A stretch of 64,000 bases of DNA from Candidatus Methylomirabilis sp. (GTDB taxonomy: Bacteria > Methylomirabilota > Methylomirabilia > Methylomirabilales > Methylomirabilaceae). How positions within the stretch are numbered: position 1 is the first letter of the stretch; each line of letters starts with the position of its first letter. Location: contig NZ_JAQUOY010000001.1 of assembly GCF_028716865.1 (NCBI RefSeq), forward strand, positions 159,778-223,777. Direction: 5' to 3'. The position numbers were made by a program, and so were the translations under genes. This document shows positions 27,559-35,367 of this stretch, one piece after another. The notes under the pieces are model-generated. The model worked only from the letters and a program-made list of their open reading frames with translations, searched no databases and was not told the DNA's origin.

Positions 27559-28440
27559 ATGACCGAACCGGTAGTACATTACACGGAATTTCCGGACTTG
27601 GCCCTCTATGCGAGGGGGAAGGTCCGGGATATCTATGACTTCGGTGATCGCCTTCTGTTGGTGGCGACAGACCGGATTTCCGCGTTCGATGTCGTCTTGC
27701 CGACGGCTATTCCAGGGAAGGGAAGTGTCCTCACCGCTCTGTCGGCGTTCTGGTTCCAGATGACAGCGGATCTGGTGCCAAATCACCTCATTACCACGAA
27801 GGTGGAAGCGTACCCGAAGGCCTGCCAACCCTATCGAGAAAAGCTTGAGGGGCGGAGTATGCTGGTCAGGAAGACGAAACCCCTCCCCATTGAGTGTATT
27901 GTTCGGGGTTACCTCTCCGGATCGGGCTGGGCGGAGTATAAGAAGACCGGAGCAGTCTGCGGCATCCCGCTGCCGGCCGGCCTCCTGGAGTCATGCCGCC
28001 TCGACCCGCCGCTCTTTACCCCTTCAACGAAGGCGGAGCAGGGGGCGCATGATGCTAACATTACTTTTGACGAGGCAGCGGCTCAGCTTGGCCTGGAGCT
28101 GGCCGAACGGGTGCGGGACTTGAGCCTGGCTCTGTATGAACGGGCACGGGCATATGCGTTAGAGCGGGGAATCATCATCGCCGACACAAAGTTCGAATTT
28201 GGACTGCTTGACGACAGCCTCCTCCTTATCGACGAGGTTCTCACCCCGGATTCCTCTCGCTTCTGGCCGTGCGATACCTACGCACCGGATCGATCCCAAC
28301 CGAGCTTCGACAAGCAGTTTGTGCGGGACTACTTGAAATCGATCGCCTGGGAGATGAAGGCGCCGGCCCCCGAACTGCCTTGTGAGATTGTGGAGCGGAC
28401 CAGCGAGAAATACCGGGAAGCCCTTAGACGCCTAACCTGA
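27559..28440 (+). CDS. purC: Phosphoribosylaminoimidazole-succinocarboxamide synthase
   Basis: Catalyses the eighth step of purine synthesis, joining aspartate to CAIR with ATP. The 293-residue protein shows the family's [29 protein letters not shown] start, the [22 protein letters not shown] block, the insertion containing [16 protein letters not shown], and DTKFEFGL with [15 protein letters not shown]. All are intact. The ribosome-binding site is weak. Confidence 0.95.
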   Translation: MTEPVVHYTEFPDLALYARGKVRDIYDFGDRLLLVATDRISAFDVVLPTAIPGKGSVLTALSAFWFQMTADLVPNHLITTKVEAYPKACQPYREKLEGRSMLVRKTKPLPIECIVRGYLSGSGWAEYKKTGAVCGIPLPAGLLESCRLDPPLFTPSTKAEQGAHDANITFDEAAAQLGLELAERVRDLSLALYERARAYALERGIIIADTKFEFGLLDDSLLLIDEVLTPDSSRFWPCDTYAPDRSQPSFDKQFVRDYLKSIAWEMKAPAPELPCEIVERTSEKYREALRRLT

Positions 28441-28451
28441 GCAAATCTCTC

Positions 28452-28721
28452 ATGTATAGCTTCGTCATCAGCACACTGAAACAGGCGAAGCGCGTCATCG
28501 TCATCGTCGTTGGCTTCACTGTCCTATTGATCGGCATCACCCTCATTGTGTTGCCCGGCCCTGCCACCCTGGTCATCCCCCTCGGCCTGGCAATCCTAGC
28601 TACGGAGTTTGTCTGGGCCAGAAGGTTGCTGGTTCGGTTTCAGCATGGGACGAGACGGCTGAAGGATGCCATCTCCAGAAAAGTACCGGGTGGTCGTCAA
28701 GAGAATTCACGACCTCGGTAA
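28452..28721 (+). CDS. PGPGW-family small membrane protein
   Basis: The 89-residue protein has two transmembrane segments (about 15-35 and 38-55) linked by the LPGPATLVIPLGLAILATEF motif typical for the PGPGW/TIGR02611 family, and a basic cytoplasmic tail. Function is unknown. It follows purC by 11 bases and may share its transcript. Confidence 0.78.
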   Translation: MYSFVISTLKQAKRVIVIVVGFTVLLIGITLIVLPGPATLVIPLGLAILATEFVWARRLLVRFQHGTRRLKDAISRKVPGGRQENSRPR

Positions 28722-28796
28722 CCGCCCCCTCTCATCAGGAGACAACTTCATCCGGCTTGATGCACGCACGCGATCTACGTTACACCTTCCTTTGTC

Positions 28797-29129
28797 TCAT
28801 GCGAGTGTAAGGATGATCTCGCCCCCTTCCGAGCGAACCGGATAGGTCTGGATGGCGCAGCAGTCCTCCTGAAGGGATGCACCCGTCTTCAGATCGAACT
28901 TCCGGGCGTGAAGCGGGCAGATGACCTTTCCGGCCCCGATGATTCCGTCAGCCAGCGGGCCTCCTCGGTGCGGGCATGCGTGTTGCGTGGCGAAGAGCTG
29001 CCCATCGCGTTGGCGGAAGACGGCGATGGCGCGGCCGTCTACCACGTAGGTACGGCCTTGGCCGAGCGGGATCGCTTCGATCGGACCAAGCGACACAACG
29101 ATCTCCAGTGCGGCGTATTTAATCCCCAT
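28797..29129 (-). CDS. nirD: Nitrite reductase small subunit, Rieske 2Fe-2S
   Basis: The 110-residue protein is a Rieske domain with Cys52-x-His54 (ACPHRGGPL) and Cys71-x2-His74 (CPLHARKFD) as cluster ligands. It is the small partner of NirB in the cytoplasmic NADH-nitrite reductase that makes ammonium. Its start overlaps the nirB stop by 11 bases, so translation is coupled. Some Rieske ferredoxins look alike, but the gene order decides for NirD. Confidence 0.9.
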   Translation of the reverse strand: MGIKYAALEIVVSLGPIEAIPLGQGRTYVVDGRAIAVFRQRDGQLFATQHACPHRGGPLADGIIGAGKVICPLHARKFDLKTGASLQEDCCAIQTYPVRSEGGEIILTLA

Positions 29130-31548
29130 TGTTCACCTCCAGACGTACGGGTTCACTGAACTGGGCCGGATGCACGGGTTCATCCGCCTCGGTCCAGGGA
29201 TCTTTGTAGGCCTCGACCGCCCGTTCGATCTCGGCATCCAACCGGGCTCCGATCCCTTCCACATCCTTGACGAGAAGCTCGCGCAGCCGCTCAATTCCGA
29301 TCCGTTCCACGAGCCCATACGCTCGCTCCAGGTACTTTCCGTGCTCCCGATAATACTGGATGAAGCGACCCATGTATTTCAGAACCTCTTCGTGAGTCGT
29401 GACCGTGCACAGGAGGTCTGCGGCCCGCACCCGAATTCCGGCGCCGCCGCCCACATACACCTGCCAGCCGCCCTCGATGGCGACGACCCCAAGGTCTTTG
29501 ACTGTGGCTTCGGCGCAGTTTCGCGGACAGCCGCTGGCGGCGAGCTTCATCTTGTGCGGGGTCTCGATGCCCTTAAATCGCTGCTCGATCTTAATCCCCA
29601 GCGTAATGGAATCGCCTAGCCCGAATCGGCAAAAGTCGGACCCCACACAGGTCTTGCACGAGCGAACCGCCTTGGCGTAAGCGTGGCCGCTGGGCATTCC
29701 CAGATCCTTCCAGATATCCGGGAGCTGTTCCTTCCTTGCGCCCGCCAGGGCGATCCGCTGGCCGCCGGTCAGCTTGACCGCGGCGACCTTGTATTTTTCC
29801 GCCACGTCGGCGATGCGCCGGAGTTGCGCCGGCGAGGTGACACCACCGTCGATTCGTGGAACGACCGAGAAGGTCCCATCCTTCTGAATATTGGCGTGTA
29901 CCCGGTCATTGATGAACCGGGCGTCACGTTCGTCCTCGTACTCCCCATCCCAGATGGTTTTGAGGAGCGACGCCAGGGCCGTTTTGTGGCCCGGTTCCTC
30001 TTGTCCACCGTTGAGCTCGCGAAAAACCGCGCTGACGCTCTTTAACTCTTTGGCCTTGATGGCGGCTACCAGTTCCGGCTTGGTCATCGGAAGGCTTGGC
30101 ACATACCAGTGCTCGGCAGGGTCCTCTGCCACTTCGCCGGCATAGACCTCGAGGAGCTGCTCGATGAGCTTTTTGCAACCCCCGCAACTGGTGCCGGCCC
30201 TCGTGTGGACCCCGACCTGCGAGACCGATCGGCACTTGCCGAACTCGATCGCCTCCTTGATCTGACCCTTGGAGACCCCATGACAGTGACAGATCTGGGC
30301 ATGATCCGGGAGATCAAACACCGAGAGGATCGGGGCACCGGTGGAGGTGCCGAAAAGCAGGTCGGCCCGCCGCTCCGGCAGCTCTGCGCCCAGCAGGAAC
30401 ATCTGAGTGAGTACCCCGGCCGTGTCCGTCTCTCCGAGCAGGATGGTGCCGACAAGCTGATTATTGCGTATGACCATTTTCTTATAGACGCCTCGCGATG
30501 GCTCGATGTAGCTGACGACCTCGTCTTGGGGATCAGTGGGGATCGTGTCGCCTATGGAGACAAGCTGCACGCCCATCACCTTCAGTTTGCTGACAGGCTT
30601 GGAGCCTTGATACCCGCCATTGGAGGAACTGCCGGTCAGATGCTCCGCCGCCACCCTGGCCTGGTCGTACAGGGGTGCCACGAGGCCGTAGAGCTTCCCG
30701 CGGTGCTGCGCGCACTCACCGACGGCATAGATGTCCGGATCGGAGGTCTGCATCCGGTCATTTACGAGGATCCCTCGATTCACCGGGAGCCCGGACTCCC
30801 CAGCGAGTTCGGCGTTGGGTCGGATGCCGCAACTTACTACGACCATATCGGTGTCGAGCGCCGTACCGTCCTGAAACGTGAGGCCCGTGATCCGCTCGGC
30901 CCCGAGCACACGCGTCGTAGTCTTTTCGAGGAGCACCTGCACACCCATCTGCTCCATCGTCTCTCGCAGGAGCGCGCCACCCTCGGTGTCCAATTGCTGC
31001 GTCATCAACCATGGCATCATTTCGATGACCGTGACCTGGAGTCCGAAGGAGAGTAGACCTCGTGCAGCTTCCAGACCCAGCAGACCGCCGCCGATGACGG
31101 CAGCCCTCCGGCATCCCCTCGCGTATGCCTCAATCGCCTGACAGTCATCGAGGGTCCGGAAGACGAAGACGCCCGTCTTTTCCGCCCCGTCCATGGGAGG
31201 CACGAAAGGTCTGCTGCCGGTGGCGATGATCAGTGTATCGTACGACTCCTCTACGCCACCGCTCCCACTCACCACCTTGTTGTCACGATCGATAGCTGTG
31301 GCGGTCACCCCGGCATGCAGCGTGATGTTGTGATCGCGGTACCAGTCGAGGGAGTTCAGGAAAATTCCCTTGGCGTCCTTCGCGCCGGTCAGGACATCCG
31401 AGAGGAGGGTGCGGTCGTAGTTGCCGTACGGCTCCGCGCCGAACATTACGACCTGAAACCGTTCACGATCCCGAGACAGGATCTCTTGAACAACCTTGGC
31501 CCCGGCCATGCCGTTGCCAATGACGACCAGCTTTTTTGGTCTATCCAT
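29119..31548 (-). CDS. nirB: NADH-dependent nitrite reductase large subunit
   Basis: The 809-residue protein combines an FAD/NADH domain (VVIGNGMAG at the start, VIGGGLLGLEAARGL near 165), a BFD-like 2Fe-2S domain (CHCHGVSKGQIKEAI, CGGCKKL), and nitrite/sulfite reductase half-domains with the siroheme-4Fe-4S ligand region ASGCPRNCAEA. It reduces nitrite to ammonium using NADH. The ATG at 31548 follows a GGAGGG site; a longer frame would start within the leader hairpin. Its leader carries a terminator (see 31565-31657), which points to antitermination control. Confidence 0.94.
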   Translation of the reverse strand: MDRPKKLVVIGNGMAGAKVVQEILSRDRERFQVVMFGAEPYGNYDRTLLSDVLTGAKDAKGIFLNSLDWYRDHNITLHAGVTATAIDRDNKVVSGSGGVEESYDTLIIATGSRPFVPPMDGAEKTGVFVFRTLDDCQAIEAYARGCRRAAVIGGGLLGLEAARGLLSFGLQVTVIEMMPWLMTQQLDTEGGALLRETMEQMGVQVLLEKTTTRVLGAERITGLTFQDGTALDTDMVVVSCGIRPNAELAGESGLPVNRGILVNDRMQTSDPDIYAVGECAQHRGKLYGLVAPLYDQARVAAEHLTGSSSNGGYQGSKPVSKLKVMGVQLVSIGDTIPTDPQDEVVSYIEPSRGVYKKMVIRNNQLVGTILLGETDTAGVLTQMFLLGAELPERRADLLFGTSTGAPILSVFDLPDHAQICHCHGVSKGQIKEAIEFGKCRSVSQVGVHTRAGTSCGGCKKLIEQLLEVYAGEVAEDPAEHWYVPSLPMTKPELVAAIKAKELKSVSAVFRELNGGQEEPGHKTALASLLKTIWDGEYEDERDARFINDRVHANIQKDGTFSVVPRIDGGVTSPAQLRRIADVAEKYKVAAVKLTGGQRIALAGARKEQLPDIWKDLGMPSGHAYAKAVRSCKTCVGSDFCRFGLGDSITLGIKIEQRFKGIETPHKMKLAASGCPRNCAEATVKDLGVVAIEGGWQVYVGGGAGIRVRAADLLCTVTTHEEVLKYMGRFIQYYREHGKYLERAYGLVERIGIERLRELLVKDVEGIGARLDAEIERAVEAYKDPWTEADEPVHPAQFSEPVRLEVNNGD

Positions 31549-31564
31549 CATCTCCCTCCGCTGC

Positions 31565-31657
31565 CCAAAAAGAAAGGCGCCACATGACACGTTCCCGTGG
31601 CGCCTTTGCCAGTTTTTCCGTCAGCTTCTTCGCTGGCTGTAAGATCATGTCTATCTT
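31565..31657 (-). promoter_or_regulatory. nirBD leader with tandem hairpins and an intrinsic terminator
   Basis: In transcript order: hairpin P1 (31657-31641, stem aagat/atctt, 7-base loop), hairpin P2 (31635-31622, stem cagc/gctg, 6-base loop gaagaa), then a perfect 11-bp terminator stem (aaaggcgccac/gtggcgccttt, 31607-31573) followed by c and five T. The nirB ribosome-binding site begins only a few bases later, so the terminator sits inside the leader. This is the layout of ANTAR-controlled nitrite/nitrate operons. Known ANTAR loops have six bases with A first and G fourth; P2 has G in both places and P1 has seven bases, so the match is partial. Confidence 0.6.
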
Positions 31658-32024
31658 CTTATTAGAGGTAAGACTGCAAGAGGGGGACCAACTGTGCCCA
31701 TCTGTCGAGGAGTTGGGAGCGCAAAGCCATTGAGGAGTGAGAATTGCTGGAATAACACAGAGTTAGGAAGACGAGTTGAGCGATTCTGCTGGTACAGGTG
31801 CATAGGAACGAAGGAATGGTTATGCGATGGCAGATCTTTCTGCCCAAGCCATCAGAAAAATGGTTATCCAACGTTCAATCTTTATGAGTGATGGCAACAA
31901 TTGTGGCAGAGATCGGGAAGGGTTTCAGAAAAATGACCTATCACTTTCTGTGGTACAATGCCCTTCACGAATGGAGACAGCAATGAGTCTCTTTGCTGAG
32001 GCGAAATGAGGGGAGGGGAAGGGC
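31658..32024. other. Divergent intergenic region between nirB and the protease gene
   Basis: No gene is supported. For the plus strand a TACAAT -10-like element at 31954-31959 could serve the protease gene, without a good -35. For the minus strand a TGCCAC-N5-TTGC string near 31891-31906 resembles a sigma-54 site but lacks the invariant GG. The nirB promoter must lie here. Confidence 0.4.
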
Positions 32025-33041
32025 ATGGAACGACGGATGAGGATGATGGCCTTGCTTTGTGGCCTTGCACTCATCGTGCCTCGATTAAGCTGGGGCGAGG
32101 CTCAGACGGCAATCGAGAAAAGGTTTTCCGCCCTACTGGGGCAGGCCCGGTCGATACGTGACAAGGAAGAGCAGACCCAATCGGTTTCCGGCATCGGAAA
32201 GATGATGTGTCTGTCGTTTCCAAAAGAACCGGGGATTCGCGTGCTTCAGGAAGCCCTGACCCTCTCCCGAACCATTACCTCACCGATCGCCCGTTCCATA
32301 CAACAGTACTGGATTGCCGTCTGGCTTGCAGGCGAATGCGGCGAGATCGATGAGGCGATTCACATCGCCCAGAGCATCGACGATCTCAACCAGCGCGTCA
32401 ATGCCATCCAGGCCATAGAGAAGATTCGAAAAGAGGCTGAGAAAGAAAACATAAACGCCATGCGCCCTCAGGAAGAAGAGATGCGACGCGCGCTGGAGCA
32501 AGACCCGCCTTTCCTTGTGACCGTTGAAAATGTTGATAGTGAAGGGAGCGTCAAAGCCTTTGCGCACGGATTCATCGCTGACTCTCGCGGGTATGTGCTT
32601 ACAAACGCACATCTGGACAAAGGGGGCAACATCCGGGTCATACACCTAAGTAAGGAATACAATGCGGAGATCGTCAGTCGTCTGGGGGGTTCCGACATAC
32701 TGCTTCTTCGATTACAGAAGGTCGCTCGATCACTTCCGGCCGGTACCCTGCCCGATCGGCCGGAACTTCTCCAGAATGAAACGGTTGTTGGGACCGTGTG
32801 CGGTCCTATCGGGGGCGTCCGAAGGAGGGTCGGGATTTTCGAAAAGTCACTGAATGGTGGACAGGCCTTCAGCGCGGACTTTCAGTCCGACGGTATCGAA
32901 CAAGGCTGCAGCGGGGCCCCCCTCCTCAACACCAAGCGTGAGGTGGTCGGGATGGTATATAGTGTTTCTCCCAATGATCGATTCGGCTTCGCGAAGCCCA
33001 GCACCGAACTTCGCAAGATTCTTGAGAAGGCCTTGAAGTAA
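32025..33041 (+). CDS. Exported trypsin-like serine protease
   Basis: The 338-residue protein has a signal peptide (basic MERRMR, hydrophobic to about residue 23), a helical region (about 28-155) with repeat-like alpha-helical pairs, and a chymotrypsin-fold protease domain (about 160-335). The catalytic triad is visible as His196 (TNAHL), Asp224 (GGSDILLL) and Ser296 (GCSGAP). There is no PDZ domain, so it is not a complete HtrA/DegP. The helical part could bind partners or substrates in the periplasm. Confidence 0.82.
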   Translation: MERRMRMMALLCGLALIVPRLSWGEAQTAIEKRFSALLGQARSIRDKEEQTQSVSGIGKMMCLSFPKEPGIRVLQEALTLSRTITSPIARSIQQYWIAVWLAGECGEIDEAIHIAQSIDDLNQRVNAIQAIEKIRKEAEKENINAMRPQEEEMRRALEQDPPFLVTVENVDSEGSVKAFAHGFIADSRGYVLTNAHLDKGGNIRVIHLSKEYNAEIVSRLGGSDILLLRLQKVARSLPAGTLPDRPELLQNETVVGTVCGPIGGVRRRVGIFEKSLNGGQAFSADFQSDGIEQGCSGAPLLNTKREVVGMVYSVSPNDRFGFAKPSTELRKILEKALK

Positions 33042-33042
33042 A

Positions 33043-33258
33043 GGCGAGGAAGTGATCGTGACAGAACGTGGCAAACCGATCGCCCTTATCCAATCCATCA
33101 AGTCCGCAGAGCACGTCGTGAGCCTGGAGGCGAGGCTCGCCAAGCTTGCAGCCCAAGGCGTGATTACGTTGCCAACCGAAAAACCCGTGAAGACAGTCCG
33201 TCTGGTCAAAGTCACTGGAACCCCAATTTTAAGAACCATCCTCGAAGATCGTCGATAA
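33043..33258 (+). pseudogene. Phd/YefM-type antitoxin, N-terminally truncated
   Basis: The frame encodes the second half of a Phd-like antitoxin: GEEVIVTERGKPIALIQS and a charged tail. The usual first 25 residues, which form the DNA-binding dimer strand, are replaced by the end of the protease gene, with an in-frame stop just upstream. It stands directly ahead of a ruined VapC frame, so the whole module is dead or repurposed. A GTG at 33052 could still start a short peptide. Confidence 0.65.
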
Positions 33259-33516
33259 ACTATCTGGACACCAGCGCCCTTATCAAGCGGTTTATCACCG
33301 AAAAGGGCTCACCGACACCCTCTTCCTTGCGCGCGATCTGATCCGGCGACATCCCCTCAAAGGTTTCGATGCCGTTCATCTGGCCTCCGCCCCATCAGCC
33401 TCAAGAACGCACTCGGCGAAGACATCACGTTTGCTGCAACCGACGAGCGTTTACTTCGAGCAGCCGAAGCTGAGGACCTGCAGGTTCTCCACGTCGAAAT
33501 CGCCCGAACTCCGTAA
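33255..33516 (+). pseudogene. VapC-type PIN toxin remnant
   Basis: Reading across frames gives NYLDTSALIKRFITEKGSP (start of a PIN domain), then after a deletion RDLIRRHPLKGFDAVHLAS, and after another shift FAATDERLLRAAEAEDLQVL at the end. These are the first, third and last parts of a VapC in the right order, missing about half of the usual 130 residues. The remains follow the truncated antitoxin, confirming a decayed toxin-antitoxin pair. Confidence 0.7.
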
Positions 33517-33568
33517 TGCTTTGTCTACTTCCATTGGCAGGGGATACAAGTCTGGCTTGCGCTGACCG

Positions 33569-34105
33569 TCAGCCGCCGCTGTCTTCGGCAGTCGTCGGCT
33601 GAACGGGCGAGTTGGGGGACTCGGTAAAGAGATCAAATAGCGACGGAGGCTTGACTCGTAACTGAGCTGAGAGTGCTGCATGCACACCGAATATGGCTAC
33701 GCCGAGTGGGGTAAAGATTTCTCGGAGTTCCTTAGTTGGTTGCCCAGGACTGTGGCGTTGGACAATTGCGATAAACTCCTCGATGGCTACATCAAGACCA
33801 TCGGGTTCGAGCGCATGGCTGAGTTTGTTTCGTATGACGTTTAGCCGAGCAGCAGCATCCCATACCCAATCCTCGGGCAACATACTTAAGGCTCGCGCGA
33901 CGTGTAGGCACTGGATGTAGGTTAGCCGTGCCTCGGTAAGATAGGAGGGATGCTTCACCTTTGAGCGCAGGAACTCACGGAGCAATTCCTCCGTCAGTAG
34001 GTGTCCCTTGAGTACGATTAAAGACATGTCTGGCGCCCGCAGGGGGAAGTGCTGGATGAAACGTGTCAGGTCCGCGAGCCACTTCGCGTTAATAGTAGGA
34101 TCCAT
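33569..34105 (-). CDS. Hypothetical protein with HEPN-like motif
   Basis: I do not recognise a named family for this 178-residue, mainly helical protein. It contains RNKLSH at 92-97 (Arg, four residues, His) in a helix, the pattern of HEPN ribonucleases found in toxin-antitoxin and abortive-infection systems. The neighbouring genes are toxin-antitoxin remnants and modules, which supports a defence-type role. It has no signal peptide or membrane segment; the C-terminal 30 residues are proline-rich and probably disordered. Confidence 0.55.
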   Translation of the reverse strand: MDPTINAKWLADLTRFIQHFPLRAPDMSLIVLKGHLLTEELLREFLRSKVKHPSYLTEARLTYIQCLHVARALSMLPEDWVWDAAARLNVIRNKLSHALEPDGLDVAIEEFIAIVQRHSPGQPTKELREIFTPLGVAIFGVHAALSAQLRVKPPSLFDLFTESPNSPVQPTTAEDSGG

Positions 34106-34563
34106 TGATACGTACGCTGTCCTCTAACGTGAATTAGGCGGAACTCTCTAATTCGTCGCAAGGCTGACCAAGTTGCAGTCTGATCTGGCTAGCGCGCTCC
34201 GCCAAAACCTGTTCACGTGCCAGAGGGCTGGCATGATTTCACCCTCTTCCTCCAGATAACAAGGGCGCTGTCGAAGTGGTCGCCAGCCATTCTTCCCAGT
34301 AGATGCGGGAGGTTTCTCAGTGACGGTGCTGCCAGCGCTGTTACGGTAGCCGGATGGTATTTCCCCTGCCGAATGACTGTCAAGCCGAAACTCACGCCTG
34401 AAAAAGGAGAAGGAAACGTAATGACAGAGACATTCATGAGCTGGATGGTGTCTGAGATTGTGGTACCCTGGCCAGGGCCGGGCGCCCCTTGGCGATCTGC
34501 ACCGGGTCGTTACCCTGTGGGGGGGTGAACCGCGAGGGTAAGCGAGTCGGTTGCTTCCCGATG
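34106..34563. other. Intergenic region holding repeat copy A
   Basis: No gene is supported; open frames on both strands span the repeat but resemble only the other repeat copy. Apart from the repeat (34306-34413) I see nothing. Confidence 0.4.
34306..34413 (+). repeat. About 105-base repeat, copy A
   Basis: Aligned with copy B (35150-35253) the best part (34346-34413) agrees at about 80% of positions, sharing the stretches ccggatggtatt, tgtcaagc, cacgcct and a purine-rich AAGGAGAAGG end. Upstream similarity is weaker. Both copies have the same orientation and flank the YgiT/DUF4258 module. Confidence 0.65.
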
Positions 34564-34803
34564 CTAGGCCGCACTCTCTTTGAACGGCGCCACAAGAATC
34601 TGCTTCGCCTTGCCTGCCGTGACGCGATTCTTGCGTATGCGGTCAATCTCGCGCGCAGTGTCAGCGGTAATGTACGACTCGTGACAGCTACTGCAAGAAA
34701 GCACCGGGATGTCTTCGATTACGACAAGACTGTGACCGCGACCGAAGCTCTTGGTGACCTTCTTGATCGAGACGGTCTTCTTGCCGCAGATTTGGCAATT
34801 CAT
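34564..34803 (-). CDS. YgiT-type zinc-finger antitoxin (MqsA-like N domain)
   Basis: The 79-residue protein has two CxxC pairs (CQICGK at the start, CSSCHES about residue 37) that would bind zinc, as in the N-terminal half of MqsA, but no C-terminal helix-turn-helix. It lies directly downstream of a DUF4258 gene with an ATGA overlap, the usual pairing. It probably neutralises the DUF4258 protein. Confidence 0.8.
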   Translation of the reverse strand: MNCQICGKKTVSIKKVTKSFGRGHSLVVIEDIPVLSCSSCHESYITADTAREIDRIRKNRVTAGKAKQILVAPFKESAA

Positions 34804-35090
34804 GATGCGTCCTCTCGATAGACCGTTATGACCACCGCTTTGCCTGCCGCACCGATCTTGGCTACTAGCCCTACAGGATCGCCGGCGAGATCTCTGCCGA
34901 GAAAGACGTATTTCCGCTCTCGCGCCGCGCGATCGATCTGACGCTCAACGATGCTGCCCGTAAGGATCACATGTTCTACGTCTTCGGTCAAGACGTCGTC
35001 TTCAGCCATCTCTTCCAGTGCATGAATCGACAGGAGATACTCACCAGAACGGATGAGGGAACGAAAGCGGCCGAGCGTACGCTCAAACAT
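34800..35090 (-). CDS. DUF4258 protein, probable toxin
   Basis: The 96-residue protein carries DUF4258: an early SIHALEEMAEDDVLTEDVEHVILTG, then RKYVFLGRDLAGDPVGLVAKI and VVITVYRE at the end. The fold belongs to the RelE/MqsR superfamily, so an mRNA-cleaving toxin is likely. It precedes its YgiT partner, as in mqsRA, and is flanked by copies of a repeat. Confidence 0.78.
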   Translation of the reverse strand: MFERTLGRFRSLIRSGEYLLSIHALEEMAEDDVLTEDVEHVILTGSIVERQIDRAARERKYVFLGRDLAGDPVGLVAKIGAAGKAVVITVYREDAS

Positions 35091-35149
35091 CGTGGCACCA
35101 TTTTATCCTCGGTTGGCACAGGGCCGCCGAAGCCATCGATCCGCCCGTA

Positions 35150-35253
35150 CGGTCTAACCGGTAACGGTATCGTCGGCTCCGTCAGAGTCACCGGATGGTA
35201 TTCCCCATGCCGGACGAGTGTCAAGCTGAAACGCACGCCTCAAAGGAGGGAAG
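35150..35253 (+). repeat. About 105-base repeat, copy B
   Basis: Second copy of the element described at 34306-34413, on the other side of the YgiT/DUF4258 pair, ending in the same purine-rich AAAGGAGGGAAGG stretch. Between it and the next gene (to 35367) nothing else is seen. Confidence 0.65.
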
Positions 35254-35367
35254 GGATTTGTCGATGCGAGTGCGCTGAAACGATGGACACCGACGAGGGC
35301 ATGAAGATTGGAAGTGCGATGTCAGAGGCGCTCCAGGGTGGGCCGAGATGCTCACCCGCACCCTGTC

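Noticed and set aside
31891..31906. Sigma-54-like TGCCAC-N5-TTGC on the minus strand upstream of nirB
   Set aside because: Spacing fits but the invariant GG of the -24 element is GC, and the place is over 300 bases from the gene.
34217..34528. Plus-strand frame (and minus-strand frame) through repeat copy A as a gene
   Set aside because: The only similarity is to the frame in repeat copy B, and it arises from the repeated DNA, present on both strands.
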